Assembly (NCBI GenBank): GCA_020692245.1
Contig: JAIMKT010000041.1
Location: forward strand, 1-35,437
Source of the DNA: Microcoleus sp. GA_180221_E-2-1-MAG-45_12
GTDB taxonomy: Bacteria > Cyanobacteriota > Cyanobacteriia > Cyanobacteriales > JAAUUE01
DNA: 35,437 bases
Direction: 5' to 3'
The notes beneath the pieces were generated by a model. It was not told the origin of the DNA and made no database searches. It saw only the letters and a program-made list of their open reading frames with translations. Both the position numbers and the translations under genes were made by a program. Shown in pieces: positions 7,082 to 15,465 of the stretch (positions are counted from its first letter, which is position 1; each line of letters starts with the position of its first letter).

Positions 7082-8821
7082 ATGGGAGAACTTAGCCTGC
7101 GTATCCACATCGAAGGATTTGCAGAGAAAATTATCAAAGTAGATAAGAATCCTTTTGTGATTGGGCGATTACCAGAGTGTGATCTGCCCCTGATCTACAT
7201 TGAGGTATCCCGCTACCATGCACGGTTGAGTGGCTCCCATTCTGGAACTTGGATTGTTGAGGATTTGGGCAGCACTAATGGCACCAAGCTGAACGACACG
7301 ATTATTTCTGCACCCCAGAAGATTCGGGATGGGGATTTTTTGCAGATTGGCAATGTGGGTATGTATGTGATGCTAATGAAGCCGCCCCGGGATGTGGCTC
7401 GTGATATGTCTACAGAGGGTTTGACGATTATCCGAGATGTGAAGTATTTACAGGAGCAATGGTTGCAAGCCGAGGATCCTGATGACCAGTCGGCAACTCC
7501 CGAACGGGCGATCGACCGCCTCAAGGAATTGGTAAATATTGCTAAAGCCCTGAACTCGGCAGAATCCATTGAAGCAATTTTTTCTCAGGTGAAGGAAGTT
7601 GTGTTTCGAGAACTCAAGGATATCGATCGCTTGGCTCTACTGGTCGATGTCACTGCTACTGGGAAGCTAGAACTCCTGAATGCAGCGGGACGGGATACGA
7701 GCCACGAAGTTAATATGATTGCTGATGACCAGTGGATTAGCCACACTATCTGTCAGGCGGTTTTTAGTGACCAAATAGCCATCAAGACTGCCAATGCCCA
7801 GGTGGACGATCGCTTCCAAGGAGAAAATAGTATTCTTGCCAAGGGGATTTGTAGTGCCTTAGCTGTACCTCTCTGGGATGAAAATAAAATTTTTGGGGTT
7901 CTCTACGCTGATGCCCCCTCCGCAATCCATGACTGGCACCAAGGTGGGGAGGAAGACCTAAGCTTTTTTTCGACCCTGGCAAATCTTGTAGCCTCGGCCG
8001 TGCAACGCTGGCTCCTGACCCGACAACTCCGTCAAGAAGAAACCATCCGCCGGAGTCTAGAGCGCTACCATTCCCCCTCGGTGGTGCAGCAGATGATGAA
8101 AACTTCTGGTTTGGTTGATAGCCGGATTGTCCCAGCCGAATTTGATATCAGTATCCTCTTTGCAGATATTGTCGGCTTCACTGCCCTCTCTGAGCGCCTC
8201 AGCCCTAAAGAAATTTCTTCTCTGCTTAATGCCTTTTTTGAAGAAATGCTCCAAGAAGTATTTATGGTGGGGGGAACCCTCGATAAATTTATTGGGGATT
8301 GTATTATGGCTTTTTTTGGAGCTCCAGAACCCCAAGTTGATCATGCACTCCGGGCGACCCAAGCTGCCCAAGGAATGCTCCGCCGCCTCGCCCGACTCAA
8401 TGCCCATCATGTGCTTTCGGAACCCCTAGAACTCCGCATTGCTGTAAATAGTGGTAAAGCTGTAGTGGGAGATTTGGGCAGTTCTCAACGGGTGGACTAC
8501 ACGGCGCTGGGGGGAACCATTAACCTAGCCTCCCGCATGGAAGGTATCTGTCCACCGGGGAAGTGCGTTGTCAGTGAAGTTACCTATAACCAGTTGGATA
8601 GTGCCAAAGAAAATTTTCAACTTTTGGGAGAGCATCGGTTCAAGGGGATCGATCGACCGATTTTAATTTATGAAAGTATGATCACTTCTTCGATCTCCCT
8701 AGGCAAACCCCAAAGCCCACAACAAAGTCCACAACAAAGTCCACAACAAAGCCATCGCAAGCCCCCACCACCACCACCGCCGCCCCAAAATATCACCCCC
8801 AAGAGAAGTAATCTGGCTTAA
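7082..8821 (+). CDS. FHA-GAF class III adenylate cyclase
   Basis: A cytosolic 579-residue signalling enzyme predicted to make cAMP from ATP. Domains in order: an FHA phosphothreonine-binding domain at about 20-100 (VIGRLPECDL, SRYHARLSG, DLGSTNGTKL), a GAF sensor domain at about 150-320, and a class III cyclase domain at about 350-520. Metal-binding Asp362 sits in FADIVGFTAL and Asp406 in DKFIGD. The adenine-specifying pair is Lys402 and Thr474 (VDYTALGG), the Lys/Thr arrangement of cyanobacterial CyaB-type adenylate cyclases. Asn481 and Arg485 of NLASR are the transition-state residues. All key residues are present, so it should be active as a homodimer. The C-terminal tail has three SPQQ repeats, then an eight-proline run. 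The start has GTGAGGT upstream. It stands alone; the GAF ligand is unknown. Confidence 0.93.
   Translation: MGELSLRIHIEGFAEKIIKVDKNPFVIGRLPECDLPLIYIEVSRYHARLSGSHSGTWIVEDLGSTNGTKLNDTIISAPQKIRDGDFLQIGNVGMYVMLMKPPRDVARDMSTEGLTIIRDVKYLQEQWLQAEDPDDQSATPERAIDRLKELVNIAKALNSAESIEAIFSQVKEVVFRELKDIDRLALLVDVTATGKLELLNAAGRDTSHEVNMIADDQWISHTICQAVFSDQIAIKTANAQVDDRFQGENSILAKGICSALAVPLWDENKIFGVLYADAPSAIHDWHQGGEEDLSFFSTLANLVASAVQRWLLTRQLRQEETIRRSLERYHSPSVVQQMMKTSGLVDSRIVPAEFDISILFADIVGFTALSERLSPKEISSLLNAFFEEMLQEVFMVGGTLDKFIGDCIMAFFGAPEPQVDHALRATQAAQGMLRRLARLNAHHVLSEPLELRIAVNSGKAVVGDLGSSQRVDYTALGGTINLASRMEGICPPGKCVVSEVTYNQLDSAKENFQLLGEHRFKGIDRPILIYESMITSSISLGKPQSPQQSPQQSPQQSHRKPPPPPPPPQNITPKRSNLA
8713..8757 (+). 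repeat. 12-base tandem repeat in the cyclase C-terminal coding region
   Basis: The unit CCACAACAAAGT is repeated about three times and encodes SPQQ repeats. It is followed by a CCACCACCACCGCCGCC tract encoding eight prolines. The repeat is a multiple of three, so length changes keep the frame. It lies outside the catalytic domain, in a likely disordered tail. Confidence 0.85.
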
Positions 8822-8934
8822 TAACTCAGTGGTCAAGGCTTTGACTACGCTCAACCGCCAATAATGGCTGCTGTTTTCGGGAAATGGATCAAGGGTATTT
8901 TTTATCCTGAACTCACGTTAACTATTAGGCATCC

Positions 8935-8992
8935 CTCCTCTACCTCCTTTACCTCCCCTTACCTCCTTTACCTCCTCCTTCCCTACCTTCCC
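8935..8992. repeat. TACCTCC-type tandem repeat array at the 3' end of pdxJ
   Basis: The plus strand is built of ACCTCC and ACCTCCTTT units with a few variants. On the pdxJ strand it reads GGAGGTA, GGAGGTAAA and GGAAGGTAG. It begins at the pdxJ stop codon. Similar arrays occur near 25434, 27050 and 30237. Confidence 0.8.
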
Positions 8993-9702
8993 AGCATCGC
9001 CAACTTCATATCCCGCACAGCCCGCTCCATGCCGACTAAGACGGCTCGACTGACGATCGTATGCCCGATGTTTAGTTCTTCCATACCCGGAATACAGGCA
9101 ACAGGGTGGACATTTTGGTAGGTTAAACCATGCCCCGCATTAACTCGCAGACCGAGGGCGATCGCTTCCTCTGTACCTCTGGTAAGGACTCCCAACTCCC
9201 ATGCTCGATCGGCGGCGGTTTTGGCTTCGGCATAGCGCCCGGTGTGGAGTTCAATAAACTTTGCTTGGGTTTTTTGGGCTGCCTCTAGTTGAGGGGTGTC
9301 AGCATCAATAAAGAGGCTCACGGGAATCTCCGCACTCTGGAGCTTATCGACAATTTCCTGCATTCTCAGCAGTTGCCCCGCCACATCTAGACCGCCCTCG
9401 GTAGTTACTTCTTGACGTTTTTCTGGCACTAGGGTGACATAATCGGGTTTAAGGTTGAGGGCGATCGAGACCATCTCATCGGTGGCAGCCATCTCTAAGT
9501 TGAGGTGGGTTTGCACAGTTTCCCGCAACAGGCGCACATCCCGGTCTTGGATATGGCGACGGTCTTCTCGCAGATGGACGGTGATCCCATCGGCTCCCCC
9601 CAATTCTGCCAACACTGCTGCCGCTACGGGGTCTGGTTCAATAGTTTGTCTAGCTTGTCGAATAGTTGCTACGTGGTCAATATTTACGCCTAGGGTCAGC
9701 AT
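8983..9702 (-). CDS. pdxJ: pyridoxine 5'-phosphate synthase
   Basis: The last step of the DXP-dependent vitamin B6 pathway: it condenses 1-deoxy-D-xylulose 5-phosphate with 3-amino-2-oxopropyl phosphate to give pyridoxine 5'-phosphate. The 239-residue TIM-barrel length is standard. Recognisable segments are [17 protein letters not shown] at the N-terminus, [41 protein letters not shown], and [12 protein letters not shown] with the phosphate-binding glycine/His region. The start is ATG at 9702. It is monocistronic and leftward. The last codons and the stop (GGA AGG TAG) run directly into a GGAGGTA repeat array. Confidence 0.97.
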   Translation of the reverse strand: MLTLGVNIDHVATIRQARQTIEPDPVAAAVLAELGGADGITVHLREDRRHIQDRDVRLLRETVQTHLNLEMAATDEMVSIALNLKPDYVTLVPEKRQEVTTEGGLDVAGQLLRMQEIVDKLQSAEIPVSLFIDADTPQLEAAQKTQAKFIELHTGRYAEAKTAADRAWELGVLTRGTEEAIALGLRVNAGHGLTYQNVHPVACIPGMEELNIGHTIVSRAVLVGMERAVRDMKLAMLGR

Positions 9703-9776
9703 GGAAATTAATAATTAATTGATAAGACTATTTTATGATAATTTATTTTATGATAATTTCCCCTATATTTGTGTTG

Positions 9777-11432
9777 CTAACCCAACTTGAGAGGGATTTC
9801 AATGATAAATTCTGCTCCCTGCCCCGGAGTAGAAACACAGGATAGTTGTCCACCGTGCTTCTCAGTTATAATTTGATAGCTAATAGATAATCCTAATCCT
9901 GTTCCCGAACCTACTTGTTTGGTAGTAAAAAAAGGATCAAAAAGACGATTTTTAATATCATCAGGAATCCCCGTTCCATTATCCTTAATACTGATCACTG
10001 CTCTACTATAATCACCCATCTCAACAACTCGAGTTGTAATTGTAATTGCACTAGGATTTTCCAGCATATCTTCCGGTTCCCTCGATCGATCCCATTCTCG
10101 CAGCGCATCGATCGCATTACTAATTATATTCATGAATACTTGATTTAATTGCCCCGCATAACAATCCACAGGCGGCACTTCCCCATAGTTTTTGATAATC
10201 TCAATATCTGTCATATCCCCATAACCCTTCAGGCGGCTTTTGAGAATTAACAATGTACTATCAATACCTTCCCGAATATCCACGGGCTTCATTTCGGACT
10301 CATCCAATCGAGAGAAATTTCGTAGAGTTAAAACAATTTGCCGAATTCGGTCTGTGCCAATTTTCATCGACTCTAAAACATCAGGAATATCTTGTAAAAT
10401 AAAATCTAAATCAATATCTTTAATATATGCCAATACTTGGCTATCTGTCGGAGCTAATCCCTGTTGATATAAACCAATTAATGATAATAAATCCTCGGTA
10501 TAGCCTTTAATATGAGCAAGATTGCCATGAATAAAATTAACGGGATTGTTAATCTCATGGGCTACCCCTGCTACTAGTTGTCCCAAGCTCGACATTTTTT
10601 CGGCTTGAATTAACTGCGATTGAGTTAATTGCAAATCCATTAATGCCTTTTTTAGGCGATCGGCTTGTTGGATTTTTTCTTGAATAGTTTCTTCAATTTT
10701 ATTCGTATACTGAATAGAAGTTGTGAGATAGTTAACTAATAGAGTTGTTAATAATAAGCCACAACCAACTACGATGATTAAAGCCTGATAATGCCGATAA
10801 TCTCCATAGCTTAATTTCGGGATTAAAAGTATTTCCCAAGTATCATAGGCATTCATATCTAAACTCCGAGAGCATTTCGACCAGTCATCCTGACACAAGG
10901 TATGAAATTCAATATTTAAGTTTTCCCTTGGCTCTTTTGTAATTACCGATGCCTTAGTTTTAGGGTCATAAATCAAGACAAAATTACGTCCTTCTCGGTT
11001 GGGTTTGTATTGATCTGCTGATTCTGGTATTTGAGGCATAACTCCTACTGGCAGCACAAATTTAGCCGAGTCTTGGTTGTAAAGATACAGAGTCAAATTT
11101 CTTAGATCAATTTCTTGATCAGATTCTTGAAGGAGACGGGAGAGAATTGAATTGGCTGGGTCGCTAGGCAGAGGCGAAAATAGCTCTTGGGGATGATCTT
11201 GAGCAGAAAATATTGGCTCAATCCGACGTTGGAGAGTAATAGAAAGGCGAGTTGCTGTTCGATCGATCTGATCCCGGAGACGACTTTTTTCATACTGCCA
11301 CACCACCAGCCCCGCTAGGAGAGAGAGACTGATCCCCGCAGCGATCGCAATCTGCACAGGATTAATCGTTGGGATCGATCGACAGCAGTAGATATAGAAG
11401 TGGCGATAAATTGCCGATATTTTTTTCTGCAT
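9777..11432 (-). CDS. membrane-bound sensor histidine kinase
   Basis: A 551-residue two-component sensor. Topology: TM helix at about 26-45, a periplasmic sensory domain at about 47-215 with Cys180 and Cys187, a second TM at about 217-238, a coiled-coil linker at 240-280, then the HisKA dimerisation domain with phospho-acceptor His292 in GVAHEINNPVNF. The HATPase domain follows, with an N box (VFMNIISNAIDAL), G1 (DNGTGIPDDI), an F box (FDPFFTTK) and G2 (GSGTGLGLSIS). All kinase motifs are intact. No HAMP domain is obvious. It is an orphan: no response regulator is adjacent. The ATG at 11432 has GGAAGT almost touching it, so the exact start is uncertain. The periplasmic ligand is unknown. Confidence 0.93.
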   Translation of the reverse strand: MQKKISAIYRHFYIYCCRSIPTINPVQIAIAAGISLSLLAGLVVWQYEKSRLRDQIDRTATRLSITLQRRIEPIFSAQDHPQELFSPLPSDPANSILSRLLQESDQEIDLRNLTLYLYNQDSAKFVLPVGVMPQIPESADQYKPNREGRNFVLIYDPKTKASVITKEPRENLNIEFHTLCQDDWSKCSRSLDMNAYDTWEILLIPKLSYGDYRHYQALIIVVGCGLLLTTLLVNYLTTSIQYTNKIEETIQEKIQQADRLKKALMDLQLTQSQLIQAEKMSSLGQLVAGVAHEINNPVNFIHGNLAHIKGYTEDLLSLIGLYQQGLAPTDSQVLAYIKDIDLDFILQDIPDVLESMKIGTDRIRQIVLTLRNFSRLDESEMKPVDIREGIDSTLLILKSRLKGYGDMTDIEIIKNYGEVPPVDCYAGQLNQVFMNIISNAIDALREWDRSREPEDMLENPSAITITTRVVEMGDYSRAVISIKDNGTGIPDDIKNRLFDPFFTTKQVGSGTGLGLSISYQIITEKHGGQLSCVSTPGQGAEFIIEIPLKLG

Positions 11433-11647
11433 ACTTCCAAAAATACTTAGAAATTATTGAGAAAGATTCTTATTTATACCTGAGTATAACAGAGTGTTTT
11501 CCTGAAAATCAATCCGGGGATTTACTCTACCTAACGCCCCGATAGCTTCTAGAATTTTTGCAACCTGCGAGCAGGGACTTTGGGAGTAAGTTAAACTAGA
11601 AGAAAAAAATTTAGAAAGTCTTTTAGAAAGTAAAAATTGTTGAACCT

Positions 11648-13543
11648 ATGCTGCAAAAAGCTGCCGTTGATTTTCAGGATGAATTTGAAGTAATTATTGT
11701 CGGGGCTGGTCATGCGGGTTGTGAGGCAGCCTTGGCAGCAGCTCGGTTGGGGTGTCGGACGATGTTGTTGACCTTAAACCTCGATAAAATTGCGTGGCAG
11801 CCCTGTAATCCAGCCGTAGGCGGCCCGGCAAAATCTCAGCTTACCCACGAAGTCGATGCCCTAGGGGGAGAAATTGGCAAAATGGCCGATCGGACTTATC
11901 TGCAAAAGCGGGTGTTGAATGCTTCCCGTGGTCCGGCGGTGTGGGCGTTGCGGGCGCAGACAGATAAGCGAGAATACGCTGCCATTATGAAAACCATCAT
12001 TGAAAACGAGCCAAATCTCTCGGTGCGGGAAGGCATGGTGACGGATATTGTCCTTGGTAGCAACGGGGAAATAGCAGGGGTGGCGACCTATTTTGGAGTT
12101 GCCTTTGGTTGCAAGGCGGTGGTGTTGACCACGGGGACTTTTCTGGGCGGTGTGATCTGGGTGGGGAATAAATCCATGGCGGCGGGTCGAGCTGGAGAAT
12201 TTGCAGCGACAGGATTGACGGAAACCTTGAATCAACTAGGGTTTGAAACCGGAAGATTAAAAACTGGAACCCCCGCCCGAGTAGATAAGCGATCGCTCGA
12301 TTACACCAAGCTCGAACCCCAACCCGGTGATACTCAAGTGCGCTGGTTTAGCTTTGATCCCCAAGTCTGGATAGAACGGGAGCAAATGCCCTGTTACCTG
12401 ACCCGGACAACCCCAGCCACCCATCAGTTAATTCGGGATAATCTCCATCTTTCCCCTGTTTATGGCGGTTGGGTCGATGCCAAGGGACCCCGCTACTGCC
12501 CCAGTATTGAAGATAAAATCGTTCGCTTTGCTGATAAAGAAAGTCATCAAATTTTTATTGAGCCAGAGGGCAGGGATATTCCAGAGTTATACATCCAAGG
12601 TTTTTCCACGGGCTTGCCAGAAAGTATTCAACTCCAACTCCTCCGCACCCTGCCGGGGTTAGAACATTGCACGATGCTCCGCCCCGCCTACGCTGTGGAC
12701 TATGACTATCTACCAGCTACCCAGTGCTATCCGACTTTAATGACCAAAAAAATTGAGGGGTTATTTTGTGCCGGACAGATTAATGGGACTACAGGCTACG
12801 AAGAAGCGGCGGCTCAGGGGTTAGTGGCGGGGATCAATGCGGCGAGGTTAGCTCAAGGCAAGGAAATGATTATCTTTCCACGGGAGCAGAGCTATTTGGG
12901 AACCCTGATTGATGACCTGTGTACCAAGGATCTGCGGGAGCCTTACCGGATGCTGACGAGTCGATCGGAATACCGCCTCCTATTGCGTTCTGATAATGCC
13001 GATCAACGTTTGACTCCCCTTGGTCGAGAAATTGGCTTGGTGGACGATCGCCGCTGGGAACTTTTTACTAATAAATTAGCCAACATTGCCGCCGAAAAAG
13101 AACGCCTCTACACCACCAGAGTTAAGGAACAGGAAGAACTGGGGAAATTAATTACCATAGAAACCCAGCAAGTGATCAAAGGCTCCATTACCTTGGGGGA
13201 ACTCCTGCGCCGTCCCGGTTTTCACTATGCAGATTTAGATACCTACGGTTTAAGCAATCCCCAACTCAACCTTGCGGAACGGGAAAGCACGGAAATTGAC
13301 CTGAAATATTCTGGCTATCTCCACCGTCAGCAGCACCAGATCGATCAAGTCGCCAAGCATGAACACCGAGCTTTGCCCCCAGATTTGGACTATCACAGCA
13401 TTGAAACCCTCTCGAAAGAATCCAGAGAAAAACTCACCAAGGTCAGACCACTGACGATCGGGCAGGCTTCCCGGACTGGGGGCGTAAATCCGGCGGATGT
13501 TAATGCCTTGCTAGTGTATTTAGAAATCAGCTCCCGCCAATAA
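11648..13543 (+). CDS. mnmG: tRNA uridine-5-carboxymethylaminomethyl modification enzyme MnmG (GidA)
   Basis: A cytosolic FAD-dependent enzyme that works with MnmE to install (carboxymethyl)aminomethyl groups at U34 of certain tRNAs. At 631 residues it is normal for the family. The FAD-binding GAGHAG is at 19-24 ([18 protein letters not shown]). Other family landmarks are [47 protein letters not shown] and [17 protein letters not shown]. The C-terminal helical tRNA/MnmE-interaction domain ends with [19 protein letters not shown]. No strong Shine-Dalgarno precedes the ATG. It converges with the 486-residue membrane protein gene 19 bases downstream. MnmE is not in this window. Confidence 0.97.
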   Translation: MLQKAAVDFQDEFEVIIVGAGHAGCEAALAAARLGCRTMLLTLNLDKIAWQPCNPAVGGPAKSQLTHEVDALGGEIGKMADRTYLQKRVLNASRGPAVWALRAQTDKREYAAIMKTIIENEPNLSVREGMVTDIVLGSNGEIAGVATYFGVAFGCKAVVLTTGTFLGGVIWVGNKSMAAGRAGEFAATGLTETLNQLGFETGRLKTGTPARVDKRSLDYTKLEPQPGDTQVRWFSFDPQVWIEREQMPCYLTRTTPATHQLIRDNLHLSPVYGGWVDAKGPRYCPSIEDKIVRFADKESHQIFIEPEGRDIPELYIQGFSTGLPESIQLQLLRTLPGLEHCTMLRPAYAVDYDYLPATQCYPTLMTKKIEGLFCAGQINGTTGYEEAAAQGLVAGINAARLAQGKEMIIFPREQSYLGTLIDDLCTKDLREPYRMLTSRSEYRLLLRSDNADQRLTPLGREIGLVDDRRWELFTNKLANIAAEKERLYTTRVKEQEELGKLITIETQQVIKGSITLGELLRRPGFHYADLDTYGLSNPQLNLAERESTEIDLKYSGYLHRQQHQIDQVAKHEHRALPPDLDYHSIETLSKESREKLTKVRPLTIGQASRTGGVNPADVNALLVYLEISSRQ

Positions 13544-13562
13544 AAGTTGCATTAACTCAATC

Positions 13563-15023
13563 CTAAAAAGTCTTTTGATTGGATTTTGTAATCGCCTGAG
13601 TTTCTGTAAGAATTTCTTCCCATTCCTCTTGAGAAAGACGCTGCACATAATTGATTTTAATCTCTTCTAGGAGGTCAATTAATAAAGATTTAACCTTATT
13701 TACACTTTTATTATTACGGGCTTCTTGGAGTAATATTTGATTGAGTTTCTTCGTCAGATTTTGAGCTAGTTGGGTAGTCTGATCGTCCACTTGGGGCATA
13801 TTTTTGAGAGTATGAAATAGACTCTGGGAAATTTGCAGGACTACTTGTTCAGTTAACTGTTGCTGGATAGAACCTAAACCGGGAATTTGGGCAACTCCTT
13901 TGTAGACAAATACTTGTTGGAGGGCGGTTTCTGTAGTATGTTTGAGGAGAGCTTCAATATCTGGGCGCAGTTGGGGCAGGATATCTTCTACGGTGGTTTG
14001 CATGACAATACTAGCGATCGCCGCCACCTCGTTAGTATTGTTAATATCAATATACTTATTTTCTGATCCCGCCGTTAGCAACTGTTTCACATCTACTTGC
14101 TTTACTGATTCTTGCATCTGGGATACTACGCGCACAATTACGGTCTGGGTAATTTCCTCAGAAAAAGCTGCTAAGAAACTAGCATGGAGTTGCTGGTTAA
14201 TCACCTGAAGATCAATTAATTCTGCCTTGTGTAGCCGAAATAGGACAGGGATAATTCTTAGAAATTGATAAAAAGGTAGAACTAGAAAAATATCGTACCA
14301 CCGCCACGAAGCTGCCTCAGCCCAACTTAAATTTTTACTTTTGTGGATATAAAAAATCCTTAAGGCAATCTCGATCGCCATGAGACTCATAAACCAGATA
14401 TCTAAAAAGAAAAAGCGATCGACAAAGCTCCCAGTTTCTCCAATTTGTCGGAAATAATTAGTCTGGATTGGGCGTTTGATTTGTTCATCAAAGAAGCTCA
14501 TTTCTTCTAGGAAACCAGCTTGGGATAGGTAGGGCTGGCTCCAAAATTCATCAAAAGCACCCTTGGAAGAATCTGTCCCGATCCTCGATCGCATCCGGTT
14601 TTTAATCCGCTCTAGGGTTCCAGTTTTGTCAGCCAAGGCAAAAGGATTAGTATCAACCATTTGATTACTAAGTTCCCGCAACTCTGCCAAGGTCGATGTC
14701 ACTTGGGTTGATCGCAACCCCTGATCTGCCACTTCTGCTTTTAACTGCTCTACTTTCTCTAGGTAAGCAACCGTATCTCGGTAGGGTTCAATCCCTTTAA
14801 TAGGATCATAAATATCGGTAATTCGGGGAATTTGGGCTTGAAAACCAAAGAGTTCGATCCGCAAACCACCAATATTAAATAAATAAAAATTTCGCCACGG
14901 AATATAACTTAGATCAAATAAAACTAAGCCCAGATTAGCTACGGTGATTATCGCCATTACCTTCTCAAATAAAAGGTTCCGGCGCTTGGATTTGGGTCTA
15001 CGTTTTTTTGCAAGGACAGTCAT
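13563..15023 (-). CDS. membrane protein with voltage-sensor-like segment, unknown function
   Basis: 486 residues; family not recognised. The N-terminus is very basic (AKKRRPKSKRR), then a TM helix at about 22-40. A large region at about 45-200, probably extracytoplasmic, includes a helical stretch. Then comes a hydrophobic segment at about 204-226 containing Glu218, a segment RWYDIFLVLPF (Asp244), and a segment with Arg256, Arg263 and Lys266 (FLRIIPVLFRLHKAEL). This S2-S3-S4-like order resembles an ion-channel voltage sensor, but no pore helix or selectivity filter is visible. The C-terminal 220 residues are long, helical and polar, presumably cytoplasmic. The gene starts 3 bases after the stop of the 123-residue membrane protein, so the two are co-translated. 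The channel-like reading is inference. Confidence 0.7.
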   Translation of the reverse strand: MTVLAKKRRPKSKRRNLLFEKVMAIITVANLGLVLFDLSYIPWRNFYLFNIGGLRIELFGFQAQIPRITDIYDPIKGIEPYRDTVAYLEKVEQLKAEVADQGLRSTQVTSTLAELRELSNQMVDTNPFALADKTGTLERIKNRMRSRIGTDSSKGAFDEFWSQPYLSQAGFLEEMSFFDEQIKRPIQTNYFRQIGETGSFVDRFFFLDIWFMSLMAIEIALRIFYIHKSKNLSWAEAASWRWYDIFLVLPFYQFLRIIPVLFRLHKAELIDLQVINQQLHASFLAAFSEEITQTVIVRVVSQMQESVKQVDVKQLLTAGSENKYIDINNTNEVAAIASIVMQTTVEDILPQLRPDIEALLKHTTETALQQVFVYKGVAQIPGLGSIQQQLTEQVVLQISQSLFHTLKNMPQVDDQTTQLAQNLTKKLNQILLQEARNNKSVNKVKSLLIDLLEEIKINYVQRLSQEEWEEILTETQAITKSNQKTF

Positions 15024-15026
15024 GAA

Positions 15027-15398
15027 TTATTCAAAGGAATCTAGGTCAAGAACCTTAAATCCACCAGTTTCAATTTGTTTGAGCATACTCCCCAATTGTA
15101 ACCAGATAAAGAGGCTACTAACAGTGGTTAAAGGAATGGCGACCCCAAAGGCAAGAATGGGCGGGAAGCCAAATACTTCTAACCCCGCCGTCAGAAAAAT
15201 AGCGATGCCAATGGTGATTCCCCAAAAAGGTAGTTTTAGCTGGATACTCCGCATCTGAGCAATACTCCGGGTCGATCGATTGGTTTTCCAAGCCATAGCC
15301 TGTTCCTTCAGGGTAGCCTGAAAAGCAATGCCAGAGGTGAGACCAGCGAATAAGCCGAAAAACAACAAAAAGTATGGAGGATCAAAAAACATGGGCAT
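15027..15398 (-). CDS. small hydrophobic membrane protein, unknown function
   Basis: 123 residues with about three TM segments: 6-27 (PPYFLLFFGLFAGLTSGIAF), 57-76 (PFWGITIGIAIFLTAGLEVF) and 79-99 (PPILAFGVAIPLTTVSSLFI). A basic cytosolic-type loop (KTNRSTRSIAQMRSIQ) lies between the first two. No family recognised. GGAAAA lies about 6 bases before the ATG at 15398. It is the middle gene of a likely three-gene leftward operon: the ABC1/UbiB kinase ends 67 bases upstream and the 486-residue membrane protein begins 3 bases downstream. The context suggests a membrane partner of one or both neighbours. Confidence 0.75.
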   Translation of the reverse strand: MPMFFDPPYFLLFFGLFAGLTSGIAFQATLKEQAMAWKTNRSTRSIAQMRSIQLKLPFWGITIGIAIFLTAGLEVFGFPPILAFGVAIPLTTVSSLFIWLQLGSMLKQIETGGFKVLDLDSFE

Positions 15399-15465
15399 AG
15401 AATTTTCCGAAAGTACGGGGAATTATCAAATTTGAGTAAATAATTGAGCTGATCAGCCAAAAGCC

